In this document: positions 17,757 to 28,100 of the stretch, one piece after another
Layout of the letters: each line of letters opens with the position of its first letter
How positions within the stretch are numbered: the first letter of the stretch is position 1
Source: Pseudomonadota bacterium
GTDB taxonomy: Bacteria; Pseudomonadota; Gammaproteobacteria; Steroidobacterales; Steroidobacteraceae
Reading direction: 5' to 3'
DNA: 53,710 nucleotides
Assembly: GCA_019352035.1 (NCBI GenBank)
Contig: JABBNZ010000001.1
Span: 1-53,710 of the forward strand
Made by a program: the position numbers and the translations under genes
Notes under the pieces: generated by a model
The model's input: only the letters and a program-made list of their open reading frames with translations
Told to the model about the DNA's origin: nothing
The model's database searches: none

Positions 17757-20698
17757 CGCGCCCGTGCGCCGGCCCGGCCCTCTCTCGCGAGCAGCGGCCG
17801 CAGGTACGCGCCGGTGTGCGACCGCGGCTGCGCCGCGACCTGCTCCGGGGTTCCGGCCGCGAGAATCTCGCCGCCGCCCTCGCCGCCCTCCGGGCCGAGG
17901 TCGATCACCCAGTCGGCGCTCTTGATGACATCGAGGTTGTGCTCGATGATCACGATCGTATTGCCCTGGTCGCGCAGCCGATGCAGCACATCGAGCAGCT
18001 GGGCGACGTCGTGGAAGTGCAGGCCGGTGGTCGGCTCGTCCAGGATGTAGAGGGTGCGGCCGTGGACCGGGCGGGCGAGCTCGCGGGCGAGCTTGACACG
18101 CTGAGCCTCGCCGCCGGAAAGCGTGGTCGCGTTCTGGCCCAGATGAATGTAGGCGAGCCCGACGTCGGTCAGGGTCTGGAGCCTGACGGCGACGCCGGGC
18201 ACGTTCTGGAAGAAGCGCAGCGCCTCCTCCACGGTCATCTCCAGCACCTCGTGGATGTTCTTGCCGCGGTAGCGGATCTCGAGAGTCTCGCGGTTGTAGC
18301 GCTGGCCCTTGCAGACGTCACAAGCCACGTAAACGTCCGGGAGGAAGTGCATCTCGACCTTGATCACGCCATCACCCTGACATGCTTCGCACCGTCCGCC
18401 CTTGACGTTGAAGCTGAAGCGGCCGGCGTCGTAGCCGCGCGCGCGCGCCTCCGGGACTGCCGCGTAAAGCTCGCGGACCGGGGCGAAGAGGTTCGTATAG
18501 GTCGCGGGGTTGGAGCGCGGGGTGCGGCTGATCGGCGTCTGATCGATGTCGATCACGTGGTCGATGTCTTCGAGCCCCTCGATCTCCTCGCAGGGCGCCG
18601 GGGCGGGCGCGGCGGTGCGGCCGTTGATTTTCGCGACGGCGTGACTGAAGAGCGTGTCGATGATCAGCGTGGACTTCCCGGAGCCCGACACCCCGGTGAC
18701 ACAGGTCAGCAGCCCGAGTGGGATTTCCGCGGTGACGCCGCGCAGGTTGTTGCCGGAGGCGCCGACGATCCGGATCCGCTTGTCGGGCGATCGGGGGGTG
18801 CGCTGCCGCGGCAGGGCGACCGTCCGCTTGCCGCTCAGATACTGGCCGGTGAGCGAGGCCGGGTTGGCCTCGATCTCCTGCGGTGTCCCTTCGGCGACGA
18901 TGTGGCCGCCGTGTGCGCCGGCGCCGGGTCCCAGGTCGACGACATGGTCGGCCTCGCGGATCGCCTCCTCATCGTGCTCGACCACGATCACGCTGTTACC
19001 GAGGTCACGCAGCCGTTTGAGCGTGCCGAGGAGCCGCGCGTTGTCGCGCTGATGAAGGCCGATCGAGGGCTCATCGAGAATGTACATGACGCCGGTGAGG
19101 CCGGAGCCGACCTGGCTCGCGAGGCGGATGCGCTGCGCCTCGCCGCCCGACAGGGTGTCGGCGCCGCGGTCCAGCGTCAGATATTGCAGGCCGACATCGG
19201 CGAGGAATCGGAGCCGCTGGACGACTTCCTTGACGATCGGAGTCGCGACCTCGCCTCGCCAGCCCTCGAGCGTCAGCGAGCGATAGAGCTCCAGCGCGTG
19301 CCCGACGCTCAGGCGGGTGACCTCGGGAAGCGCCTTTTCGCCGACGAACACGAAGCGCGCCGCGCGTGTCAGACGCGCCCCGCCGCAGTCCGGGCAGGTG
19401 CGCACGCCCAAGTATCTGGCAAGCTCGTCGCGGACCGTGGCGGATTCCGTCTCGCGGTAACGCCGCTCGAGGTTCGGCAGAATTCCCTCGAAGGGATGGC
19501 GCTTCACCGTCGCGCGGCGCTTGCCTTCGGATCGACCCTCGCTGTAGCGGAACTCGATCGATTCCTCGCCGCTGCCGTACAGCAACACCTGGCGGGCGCG
19601 CTCCGGGAGCTGCGTCCACGGCACCTCGATGTCGAAGCCGTAATGGCGGGCGAGGGACTGAATGAGCTGAAAATAATGGCTGTTGCGACGGTCCCAGCCG
19701 CGTACCGCGCCGCTCGCGAGCGACAGGTCCGGATGCATGACGACACGCTGCGGGTCGAAGAACTGCTGCGTGCCCAGGCCGTCGCACGTCGGACAGGCGC
19801 CCGCCGGGTTGTTGAAGGAGAAGAGCTTCGGCTCCAGGGACGGCACGCTGTAGCCGCAGATCGGGCAGGCATGGCGGCTGGAGAAGACCGGCTCTCGCTG
19901 TGCGTCCTGCTCCGCGAGAGCCCCGGCCTGGCCATCCTGGCCAGGCGTTCGCCGCTTACGCGGCTCACCCTCGCGCTGCGGCTCACCCAGGAAGGTGAGC
20001 CGCGCGAGGCCGCCCGAGAGCCGCAGCGCGGTCTCGAAGGACTCCGCCAGGCGCTGTTGGACGTCGGGCCGCAGGCGCAGGCGATCCACGACCGCCTCGA
20101 TCGTGTGCTTGCGCTTCGGGTCGAGCTCCGGCAGGCCCTCCATGTCATGGATGCGTCCGTCGACCCGCACCCGCACGAACCCCTGATCGCGCAGCGAATC
20201 CAGAATGTCCGCATGCTCGCCCTTGCGATCGCTCACCATCGGAGCGAGCAGCGCGACGGCGGTACCTTCCGGGAGCTTCAGAACCTGATCGACCATCTGG
20301 CTGACCGTCTGCGCCGTCAGGTCGATTCCGTGATCGGGACAGCGCGGCGTTCCGGCGCGCGCATAGAGCAGCCGCAGATAATCGTAGATCTCCGTGATGG
20401 TGCCGACCGTCGAGCGCGGATTGCGGGAAGTGGCCTTCTGCTCGATGGCGATGGCGGGCGAGAGGCCCTCGATGCTGTCGACATCGGGCTTGTCCATCAT
20501 GGAGAGGAATTGCCGCGCGTACGCGGAGAGCGACTCCACGTAGCGCCGCTGCCCTTCGGCGTAGAGAGTGTCGAAGGCGAGCGAGGATTTGCCGGAGCCG
20601 GACAGCCCTGTGACCACGATCAGCCGCTCTCGCGGCAGGTCGAGATCGATGCTCTTCAGATTGTGAGTGCGTGCCCCGCGGACACGGATTGCTTGCAT
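17753..20698 (-). CDS. uvrA: UvrABC excinuclease subunit A
   Basis: The 981-residue protein has two ABC ATPase modules. Walker A motifs are GLSGSGKSS (about residue 31) and GVSGSGKST; signatures [12 protein letters not shown] and [12 protein letters not shown] are present. Zinc sites include CPICGY...CPTCDG (about 278-306) and CEACQGDG...CDVCKG. It recognises DNA damage in nucleotide excision repair and loads UvrB. It is about 40 residues longer than E. coli UvrA; part of this is an Arg/Gly/Gln-rich segment (about 238-270) just before the first zinc site, coded by palindromic DNA. No LexA-like box was seen upstream. Confidence 0.97.
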   Translation of the reverse strand: MQAIRVRGARTHNLKSIDLDLPRERLIVVTGLSGSGKSSLAFDTLYAEGQRRYVESLSAYARQFLSMMDKPDVDSIEGLSPAIAIEQKATSRNPRSTVGTITEIYDYLRLLYARAGTPRCPDHGIDLTAQTVSQMVDQVLKLPEGTAVALLAPMVSDRKGEHADILDSLRDQGFVRVRVDGRIHDMEGLPELDPKRKHTIEAVVDRLRLRPDVQQRLAESFETALRLSGGLARLTFLGEPQREGEPRKRRTPGQDGQAGALAEQDAQREPVFSSRHACPICGYSVPSLEPKLFSFNNPAGACPTCDGLGTQQFFDPQRVVMHPDLSLASGAVRGWDRRNSHYFQLIQSLARHYGFDIEVPWTQLPERARQVLLYGSGEESIEFRYSEGRSEGKRRATVKRHPFEGILPNLERRYRETESATVRDELARYLGVRTCPDCGGARLTRAARFVFVGEKALPEVTRLSVGHALELYRSLTLEGWRGEVATPIVKEVVQRLRFLADVGLQYLTLDRGADTLSGGEAQRIRLASQVGSGLTGVMYILDEPSIGLHQRDNARLLGTLKRLRDLGNSVIVVEHDEEAIREADHVVDLGPGAGAHGGHIVAEGTPQEIEANPASLTGQYLSGKRTVALPRQRTPRSPDKRIRIVGASGNNLRGVTAEIPLGLLTCVTGVSGSGKSTLIIDTLFSHAVAKINGRTAAPAPAPCEEIEGLEDIDHVIDIDQTPISRTPRSNPATYTNLFAPVRELYAAVPEARARGYDAGRFSFNVKGGRCEACQGDGVIKVEMHFLPDVYVACDVCKGQRYNRETLEIRYRGKNIHEVLEMTVEEALRFFQNVPGVAVRLQTLTDVGLAYIHLGQNATTLSGGEAQRVKLARELARPVHGRTLYILDEPTTGLHFHDVAQLLDVLHRLRDQGNTIVIIEHNLDVIKSADWVIDLGPEGGEGGGEILAAGTPEQVAAQPRSHTGAYLRPLLAREGRAGARAR
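19925..20003 (-). repeat. Palindromic DNA inside uvrA (REP-like insertion)
   Basis: On the coding strand this has a 10 bp hairpin (20003-19978, arms GCGGCTCACC and GGTGAGCCGC) and, about 50 nt further on, GCCTGGCC-AGGAT-GGCCAGGC (within 19952-19925), which agrees at 24 of 28 positions with the palindrome in the rpmJ-rpsM gap. It encodes the extra linker residues (about 233-258) in frame. Confidence 0.55.
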
Positions 20699-20754
20699 GG
20701 CACGACCCAGGAGCCTAAACGGCCGAATCTACACGTTCACGCAGTCTTTCGCGC

Positions 20755-20783
20755 TTCGCGACCGGCTCGCGCGCGTCTACAAT
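20755..20783 (+). promoter_or_regulatory. Possible promoter for ssb
   Basis: A -10 box TACAAT (20778-20783) with a 17 bp spaced, weak -35 TTCGCG (20755-20760) lies in the divergent uvrA-ssb gap and would give a leader of about 145 nt with two hairpins before ssb. Confidence 0.4.
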
Positions 20784-20836
20784 GACGGCTCTTCGTAGCG
20801 GCCAGGGCCGGTGACGGCCCGCAGGGGCGCCGCGCG

Positions 20837-20864
20837 GCCGGCAAAAGTCACGCCTTTGGCCGGC
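20837..20864 (+). repeat. Stem-loop 1-like hairpin in the ssb leader
   Basis: Arms GCCGGC...AAAG and CTTT...GCCGGC with one mismatched pair enclose a TCACGC loop region. The A/T arms next to a CACGC loop match stem-loop 1 of the long dispersed repeat. Confidence 0.5.
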
Positions 20865-20883
20865 GGCAACGAAGGCACGGTCC

Positions 20884-20924
20884 GAAAAAGCGCCACAGGC
20901 GACTTTTTCCAATAGATCAAGAGG
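20884..20924 (+). repeat. CGCC/GGCG leader hairpin before ssb
   Basis: GAAAAAG, CGCC, ACA, GGCG, an unpaired A and CTTTTTC form a hairpin (20884-20909). It is followed by CAATAGATCAAGAGGG, whose AGAGGG is the ssb ribosome binding site. It matches the elements before rplC, rpsS and rlmH in layout but not in stem sequence. Confidence 0.6.
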
Positions 20925-20932
20925 GCATATTC

Positions 20933-21418
20933 ATGGCGCGCGGAGTCAACAAAGTCATCCTCATCGGTCACCTGGGCGCGGACCCGGAGACACGCGCCAT
21001 GCCCTCGGGCAGCAGCGTGGCGAACCTGCGGATCGCGACCACCGAGAGCTGGCGCGACAAGCAGAGCGGCGAGCAGCAGGAGCGCACCGAGTGGCATCGC
21101 GTCGCGCTCTTCGGCCGCCTGGCGGAGATCGCCAGCGAGTACCTGCGCAAGGGCTCGCAGGTCTATATTGAGGGGAGCCTGCGCACTCGCAAGTGGCAGG
21201 ACAAGCAGGGCAACGAGCGCTACAGCACCGAGATCGTCGGCAACGAGATGCAGATGCTCGGCGGCCGAGGCGGCGGTGCCGGCGCGCCCGCTTCGGGCGG
21301 CGCAACCTCCGGCGGCGCCCCGCGCGAGCCCATGCCGGACTATGCCGGGCCCGGCGGCGGCGGCGGCTCCGCTGGCGGCGGCGAGCGGGAAGACTTCGAC
21401 GACGATATCCCGTTCTAG
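20933..21418 (+). CDS. ssb: Single-stranded DNA-binding protein
   Basis: The 161-residue protein begins [19 protein letters not shown] and has an OB-fold domain (residues 1-110). A Gly-rich linker leads to the acidic tip DFDDDIPF, which in E. coli recruits repair and replication proteins. It coats single-stranded DNA in replication and repair. It is divergent from uvrA, as in many gammaproteobacteria, and has its own terminator. Confidence 0.98.
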   Translation: MARGVNKVILIGHLGADPETRAMPSGSSVANLRIATTESWRDKQSGEQQERTEWHRVALFGRLAEIASEYLRKGSQVYIEGSLRTRKWQDKQGNERYSTEIVGNEMQMLGGRGGGAGAPASGGATSGGAPREPMPDYAGPGGGGGSAGGGEREDFDDDIPF

Positions 21419-21442
21419 CGGACCATTCTTAGTTCGTAAGCA

Positions 21443-21480
21443 AAAGGCTCTGGGAAGGGGAAATCCCAGGGCCTTTCGCC
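21443..21480 (+). terminator. Terminator of ssb
   Basis: Arms AAAGGCTCTGGG and CCCAGGGCCTTT pair with one mismatch around a 10 nt loop, 24 bp after the ssb stop. The T-rich 3' arm is followed by CGCC. Confidence 0.7.
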
Positions 21481-22098
21481 ATCTATGAACCGAAGGAGCT
21501 TGAGCATTGCTGGCTACGCTCGAGTACCACCGAATGCGTAAAACAAGGCCACCTCCCGCTGTACGCACCATTTCGCCTTCGGTCCGCCTCGCGATGCTTC
21601 TGGCACGATTCGACGGGAGTCTCGCTCTTTCACCCCACCCTTTGAGCCCTGACGGGACTTTGCGGTCGAGGCCCCGCAGCCAGCAGGCGTGGCCGGCGGC
21701 CATTGTCTCATTTCCACCACATCGCCAGCCACCGATCGCCTAGCCTGCGAGCGCAGGCTCGTCCGACAAGGTGACGCCGGCACCCTGCGGGAGGTAGCGC
21801 TGTGGCTGAAAAGCATCAGATGTTATAAATGGATACAATGAACTACTATAAATGTAACTCTTAGTCAATAACAACTAAACAGTTCCGCATTACTCTCCGA
21901 TTTTAGCGAGAATCAAGCTGAGACTTGTGTATTCTGATTCATGAGCAAGGGGTGCTCGTGGAACACGTGGCCGGGGGGCACCAGGCCGCGAGAACGATCC
22001 GGCGCGCGCAGCCGCGCCGAACGCGCTCGTGCCGATTCGCGGCGCCAGCGGCGAGAGGCGTCCGGTGAGCTGTAATAACGAAGCCCAGAGGTTGTCCT
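21481..22098. other. Gene-free stretch between ssb and the TonB receptor
   Basis: No convincing gene is seen in these 618 bp. The first 320 bp are GC-rich with no family resemblance in either strand. Bases 21,815-21,945 are strikingly A/T-rich compared with everything before, and contain two direct copies of TATAAATG (21824-21831 and 21847-21854) and several -10-like boxes. They may hold the promoter of the TonB receptor gene or mark the edge of acquired DNA. Confidence 0.5.
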
Positions 22099-24522
22099 AT
22101 GAATGTTGACTGTCGCCGTTCCTTTCTCCGGCACGTTGCGGTGCCCGCTGCGTGCCTTTGCTCATGCCTCCTGGTCGCCGCCACTGCTCGCGCGCAACAG
22201 CCGGCTGGCGCAGGCCCTGCTGGCCCGCAGGCTGCAGCGAGGCAGAGCGCCGGCACGCTCGGAATGATCATCGTCACTGCGACCAGGCACGCCACGAACA
22301 TCCAGCAGACGCCGATGGCGATTAGCGCGGCGACCGGGCACACGCTGGCGGCAATGGGGATTACCGACAGCACGCAGCTCGCGCAGATAGCTCCGGACCT
22401 GACCTTCCGCCCAAACCCGGATGGTGGCAGCGAAATCGTCGTTCGCGATATCCAGTCCTCGGGAGAGCCCACCACGGGTCTCTATTACGGCGAGATACCA
22501 GTGATCGGGTCCGTGGGTGTAACCAGCAATGCCGGCGGAACGACCCCGGACGTCCGTCTGTACGATGTCCAGCGCGTGGAGGTGCTGCGCGGCCCGCAGG
22601 GGACTCTCTTCGGCTCCAGCTCGATGGCCGGCACTGTCCGCATCCTTTTCAACGAGCCCAATCTCGTGCGGTACGACGGCGCCGTAGATGCCGAGGTCAC
22701 TTCAGTGCAGAACGGCGGACTGGGCACCGAAGAGCAGGGAATGCTGAACTTGCCGCTCATCAGCAACCTGCTCGGCGCGCGCGCCGTCGTTTACAAGCAG
22801 CACACCGGCGGATGGCTTGGTAACTCAGTGTACGGCCTGAAAAACTTCAACCAGGGCAACGCCGAGGGCGGGCGACTGGAGCTGCGCCTGAAGCCAAAGC
22901 AGGGCGTCACGATCGATCTGCTCGCGGTTGATCAGCGGCATGCGGGCTTCGGCCCTCAATGGAGCTACTCGACCTCCAGGCAGGGCGGCCCGCTGTACGA
23001 TCAGAACCTCGTGATCCAGACGCCACAGTCGGACGAACTGCAGTTGTACGGCGCGACGCTCGACTGGGATATGGGGCCTGTGACCCTGCACCTGATCACC
23101 TCATACGGCACCCGGGACATGAAGTTCATGTTCGATTATTCGCCGTTGTTCCGAGCCGAGGCCGCAAGTGCCACGCCGACGACGCACGGCTGTGAGGTCT
23201 ACGAGAACACCGGGGGTGCCCCCTGTAGTGCAACGCAGCTCGCCTCCTACCAGGGGTATGGGTATTCGCTCGACCACATCGCGGCGTATCAGCCTCAGAC
23301 CACCCGGAACATAACACAGGAGGTGCGTTTGACCTCCTCTGGCGACACGCGACTGACCTGGACCGTCGGCGGCTTCTTCGATCAGCGAAACACCGACGTG
23401 GTGAGTCAGCTAAACATCGTCGACCCCAACAACGGCATCATGTACGAGCCGACGACCGTGACGCCAATCACGGTCGGAAACGTCACCCGGCCGCCGACCA
23501 CGGCATACCAACGTACCATCAGGGACGTGCTGGACCAGGTCGCAGGATATGCGCAGCTGACGTATGCGGTGACCCACAAGCTCGACCTGACCGCGGGCAC
23601 TCGCCGCTTCACCTACGACGATGCCGTCAGCGGAGCCGAGCAGGTCGGCCAACCCCTGGTGGGTCTTACCGTGCAACCATGGTCGATCGCCCGCACCACC
23701 TATTCCGGCGAGGTGTCCAAGTTCGGGATGGATTACAAGTGGACCCCTGACATCTTTACCTACGTTTCGGCGTCACAGGGTTTTCGCCCCGGCGGTGTCA
23801 ACCAGGTGGTCGGTCTGCCGGCGGCACTGGGCCCCTATAAGCCGGACAGCCTGTGGGATTACGAGCTGGGTGTGAAGTCCGCCTGGCTGAACCACAGGCT
23901 GATAGCCAACGCCGATGTTTTCGAGATCGACTGGACCAACATGCAGACCTCGGCATCGACGGACAACGGATCCATCGGGTTCGTCACCAATGCCGGCGAT
24001 GTACGCGTTCAGGGTGTGGAGCTCTCCCTGAGAGCCGAGCCGGTGAACGGCTTGCAGCTCTCCGCTTCCGGTTCCTTCACACCCGCGCGTCTCGTCGGTA
24101 ATCAGGTTGCGCCTGCTGGAATCACCGTCAACGGCGCGGGCCTGAACGGCGACTATGTGCCCAACTCGCCCAAGGTCACTGCCCAGCTCTCGGCGCAATA
24201 CACCGCTCTACTCAACTCGAACCTCGACTGGCTCGCGCGCATCGACAGCGACTATACGGGCGTTTCCTGGACCGTCTTCAACCATACCAACAACTATGAG
24301 CAGGAGTTGCCGGGATACGCGCTCGAGAACATCCGCTTGGGTATCGAGAACTCAGATGGGCGGTGGGGCACATACTTCTTCATCAGTAATGTCTTGAACA
24401 AAATTGGTATTTACACCAAGACATATGGCATTACCGTCGGTCCGTCACCCGCCCTGGAGGTGACGTCCACCATGCCTCGCACCTTTGGCATCGAAGCGAA
24501 CTACCACTTTTCTCCCAATTGA
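22099..24522 (+). CDS. TonB-dependent outer-membrane receptor
   Basis: The 807-residue protein has a signal peptide (about residues 1-33, ending ATARA), a TonB box-like MIIVTATR (about 55), a plug domain with VEVLRGPQGTLFGSSSMAGT (about 160-180) and a beta-barrel ending in a C-terminal strand with aromatic residues (ANYHFSPN). Such receptors import siderophores, sugars or peptides using TonB energy. The substrate cannot be read from sequence. AGAGG precedes the ATG. It lies next to sortilin-like genes, with which it may share a locus. Confidence 0.9.
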   Translation: MNVDCRRSFLRHVAVPAACLCSCLLVAATARAQQPAGAGPAGPQAAARQSAGTLGMIIVTATRHATNIQQTPMAISAATGHTLAAMGITDSTQLAQIAPDLTFRPNPDGGSEIVVRDIQSSGEPTTGLYYGEIPVIGSVGVTSNAGGTTPDVRLYDVQRVEVLRGPQGTLFGSSSMAGTVRILFNEPNLVRYDGAVDAEVTSVQNGGLGTEEQGMLNLPLISNLLGARAVVYKQHTGGWLGNSVYGLKNFNQGNAEGGRLELRLKPKQGVTIDLLAVDQRHAGFGPQWSYSTSRQGGPLYDQNLVIQTPQSDELQLYGATLDWDMGPVTLHLITSYGTRDMKFMFDYSPLFRAEAASATPTTHGCEVYENTGGAPCSATQLASYQGYGYSLDHIAAYQPQTTRNITQEVRLTSSGDTRLTWTVGGFFDQRNTDVVSQLNIVDPNNGIMYEPTTVTPITVGNVTRPPTTAYQRTIRDVLDQVAGYAQLTYAVTHKLDLTAGTRRFTYDDAVSGAEQVGQPLVGLTVQPWSIARTTYSGEVSKFGMDYKWTPDIFTYVSASQGFRPGGVNQVVGLPAALGPYKPDSLWDYELGVKSAWLNHRLIANADVFEIDWTNMQTSASTDNGSIGFVTNAGDVRVQGVELSLRAEPVNGLQLSASGSFTPARLVGNQVAPAGITVNGAGLNGDYVPNSPKVTAQLSAQYTALLNSNLDWLARIDSDYTGVSWTVFNHTNNYEQELPGYALENIRLGIENSDGRWGTYFFISNVLNKIGIYTKTYGITVGPSPALEVTSTMPRTFGIEANYHFSPN

Positions 24523-24599
24523 CGCGCCAGTGGGGAGCCGGGATGAGCTGGCAGGCGCTCTCGGCCGCGGTTGCGGCGCCGGTACCGACCGGCAGGCTC

Positions 24600-25010
24600 G
24601 TGGGTGCGCTGCGCTGCGTTGGCGCAGCGTGCTTGCGTCTGCGCAGGGGGCGCGTGACCTCGTTGACCGGTATCGCAGATGAGCCGAATGCCTCTTATTC
24701 AGGGTACCGTGGGTGGTTCGGTATGGGCGAAAGCAAGGCTTACGGCATCAGGAGCAAGAACACCTCCGACAACGGATTTCAAGAGCAACAATATCGGCTG
24801 CATGGCGATCATACCCTCGAATCGGACGATCATCTCGTGCGCGCGGGCCCCTGCGTCGCCGCAATACCGTCCCGATCGGGCAGGGTATGTACAAGTCCAG
24901 CGGCGACGGCGGGAACCGCCAGTCCATCGGGTTGGGTACGACCCACATCATCAGCTGGATTCTCGTGAATCCCACCAATCCCGATGCGGTGTGCGGCCAA
25001 GAGAATCAAG
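24600..25010 (+). pseudogene. Decayed fragment of a sortilin/VPS10-like gene
   Basis: Pieces in all three frames match the N-terminal region of the intact gene that follows. Frame one gives GRVTSLTGIADEPNASYSGY (intact: GRVTTVAGVAGKPNLYYAGY); frame two IGCMAIIPSN (VGYMAVAPSN); frame three GQGMYKS and IGLGTTHIISWILVNPTNP (IGLGGTHTINWIVVDPNNP). At least two frameshifts and loss of the remainder make it non-functional. It is more GC-rich than the intact gene and clearly diverged, so it is a remnant of an older paralogue rather than a recent copy. Confidence 0.8.
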
Positions 25011-25091
25011 GCCGTGAGGCGGCAACCCAACATGTGTCGTGGCGAATGGGATTACCTCATTGTTCGCCGCCGCAGAAGTCGATACCCCTTA

Positions 25092-25097
25092 TATAAT
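25092..25097 (+). promoter_or_regulatory. Possible -10 box upstream of the sortilin-like gene
   Basis: A perfect TATAAT lies 28 bp before the ATG in an A/T-rich spot. No good -35 box is found at the right distance. Confidence 0.35.
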
Positions 25098-25124
25098 TAC
25101 GAGTCCCAAGCGAGGTATACCGAT

Positions 25125-28100
25125 ATGTCGAAGGTGCGCCAAGTCTTATCTGCCCTCTTACTTTCGTGGCTGGCAGTTGGTCTATCAGCGGCATCTGCTG
25201 CATCAGTTTCCGCTGTTGAATTGACCAGTGCCTTGCAATGGCGTAGCGTGGGACCATACGAGGGTGGCCGTGTTACAACGGTGGCCGGTGTGGCCGGAAA
25301 GCCGAATCTTTATTATGCGGGATATGCCGGCGGTGGGGTATGGAAGACCGAAGACTATGGGATTCACTGGAAGAATATCTCAGGTCAATACTTTGCGCCT
25401 GGTACCAGCGGCAGTGTCGGATATATGGCGGTGGCGCCATCGAATCCAAACGTCATTTATGTGGGTACGGGAGACTCCGCGCCCCGTAACACGGTGACTA
25501 CCGGGCAGGGGATGTACAAGAGCACGGATGCGGGAAAGATCTGGAAGTACATCGGATTAGGCGGTACCCATACCATCAACTGGATCGTTGTAGACCCTAA
25601 TAATCCAAACATCGTTTACGTGGCCGCACTCGGGCATTTGTTTGGGCCAAACGCCGAGCGCGGAGTCTTCAAGACCACCGACGGAGGCCATACCTGGAAG
25701 AAGGTTCTGTATGTAAACGAACATACAGGGGCCGTAACCCTGGCAATGGACCCAAACAATCCGCAAGTGCTGTACGCGTCGACGTGGCAGTTTTCCCGGC
25801 GGCATTGGACCTTTTCGAGCGGCGGCCCGGGTAGCGGAATCTACAAGACGACGGATGGCGGAAAAACCTGGGACAACATCACGCACAACCGGGGTTTGCC
25901 CACGGGGATCTTCGGCAAGGTGGGGCTTGCCGTTGCGCCGAGCAATCCGAACGTCGTATACGCTCTCATTCAAACGAAATACAAGCCGGGGCATCCCGGC
26001 GGACTGTTCCGGTCCGAGAATGGGGGTCGGTCCTGGACGCTCATGAACGATAGCTTGAACATTACTCAGCGCGCTTTTTATTACATGCGCGTCTACGTGG
26101 ATCCCCGGAATCCCAACACGATTTATCTTCCGAACGTTGGGGTATATGTCTCCCATAATGGCGGTAAAAAACTCATTACCTTGCATCCGCCACATGGAGA
26201 CAACCATGCATTCTGGATCAATCCCAACAATCCGCAAATGCTCATAGAGGGTAACGACGGCGGGGCGACGGTATCGCTCGATGGCGGGAAGAGTTGGAGT
26301 TCCGAGGACAATCAACCGACCGGACAGTTTTATCACGCCGATCTTGACAACCAGTTTCCCTTCCGAATCTACGGTGCGCAACAGGATCGGAACTCCAATG
26401 TTGGGCCGAGCGCCGTGCCGTTCGGCAAGATTCCGCAAGTTTGGACCCACGTGGAGGGCGGGGAGATGAGTTGGGTGGTCCCAACGCCCCGCAAACCGTG
26501 GATTACTTATGGCGAGGGCTATTACAGCCTGTTGTGGAAGGAAAACCGGCGCACTGGCATCGTCACCGCCGTGACCCCGTGGCCGGACGATAAGTTTGGA
26601 CACGCGGGTATCCATGTGCGGTACCGGACGGGCTGGAAGCATCACGCGGTTGTGTTTGCTCCGGGCGACCCGCACATGCTGCTGATGGGTGCGAACGTAT
26701 TGTTTGAGTCCGCGGATGCCGGCCTCAAGTGGAAGATCATCAGCCCTGATCTCACGCGTCATGACCGGAGCAAGCTGTTGCGTCCGGGTGGACCGATCAG
26801 CGCGGATGTGACGAGCGAGGAAATGTTCGACACGATCTCGACAATCGGGGTGTCGCCGATCAAAAACAGCATTATCTGGGTGGGCTCCGATGACGGGTTG
26901 GTGCATGTGACTACGGATGGCGGTGGACACTGGAGCGAAGTGCGTCCGCCGAGCTTGCCGACGTGGTCGACGATTACCTGTGTCGAGCCTTCCCATACCG
27001 ATCCGGGTGCGGCCTATGTATCGGCGAGTCGTTATGCGTGGGACGACTTTCATCCCTACGTGTATAAGACCACGGACTATGGCAAGACCTGGGCCCGGAT
27101 CACTACCGGACTGCCCGACAACGAATACGTCGAGAGCGTGAGGCAGGATCCGGACGACCCGAGCCTGCTGTTGGCGGGCACGAGCGCCACGGTATACATG
27201 AGTTTGGATGACGGGGGCCAGTGGCAGCCGATGACGCTGAATCTGCCTGCGGTTAGGGTGAACGACATCGAGTTTCAGCCCGAGCAGCATGCGGTGGTGA
27301 TTGCGACATTCGGGCGGGCGTTCTGGGTGCTCGACAACCTGCAGTTCTTGGAGCAGTTGAGGACCGCTGATGTGCCCGGCAATGCGGCCTACCTCTTCAA
27401 GCCGCAGCAGACCTGGCTCACGAAGCTGGGTGGCGTGGGATTTGGAGGTGCGGGCATCGGGGGCGAGAACTGGAAAGCGGGAGCGGCGGTGTTTTTCCAC
27501 TTGCCCGCTGACTACAACGGCAGCACAACGGTAAAACTGAGCTTTACGACGGCGAACGGCAAGCTGATCCGCACCTTCACGCTGCCCGTGAAACCCCGGA
27601 AACGGAATCCGATGTTCGGGGGTCCGGCGCCGAAGCTTGTCAAGCTTCATCCCGGGATGAACCGTTTCCAGTGGAACCTGCGCTACCCGAATGCGGTGGA
27701 GATCAAGGGAGTCTTTCACTCGTTCTTTGCTGCAGCTCGACCGGTCGGTCCTGAGGTGCTTCCGGGGACCTATTATGCCGTGCTCAGCTACGGCGGTAAC
27801 ACGCAGAAGCAGCCGTTTGTGGTGAAGCTGGATCCGCGGTTGCATACGACCCAGGCCGAGTTGCAGCAACGTTTTGACCTGTTGATGCACATCAGGGATG
27901 CCATTACCCGGCTGGATACCAACGTGAACGCGGCCATAGATGCGCGGGGTGCTCTTGAAAAAGGGCAGGCCAACAGGAGTGTGTCGGGTAGGAAGGCGCA
28001 GGAGGCGCTCGCGAGTCTCAACCGGGATATCGACAGTTCGGTGAATCTGAAGATTCAGTCCGGTGAAGGGGCCTTGGTGTATGCGCCACGATTGCGGGCG

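Noticed and set aside
17612-20785. A 1057-codon open frame on the plus strand opposite uvrA
   Set aside because: It is the antisense shadow of uvrA; high GC keeps the opposite frame open. The minus-strand product has all UvrA motifs, and the plus-strand product resembles nothing.
20699-20932. LexA (SOS) box between uvrA and ssb
   Set aside because: I looked for CTGT-N8-ACAG-like sequences in the divergent gap and found none convincing, so SOS control is not claimed.
24519-24968. A 149-codon open frame after the TonB receptor as a real gene
   Set aside because: Only its middle part resembles the sortilin-like family, and the match moves to other frames further on, so it is scored as part of a pseudogene.
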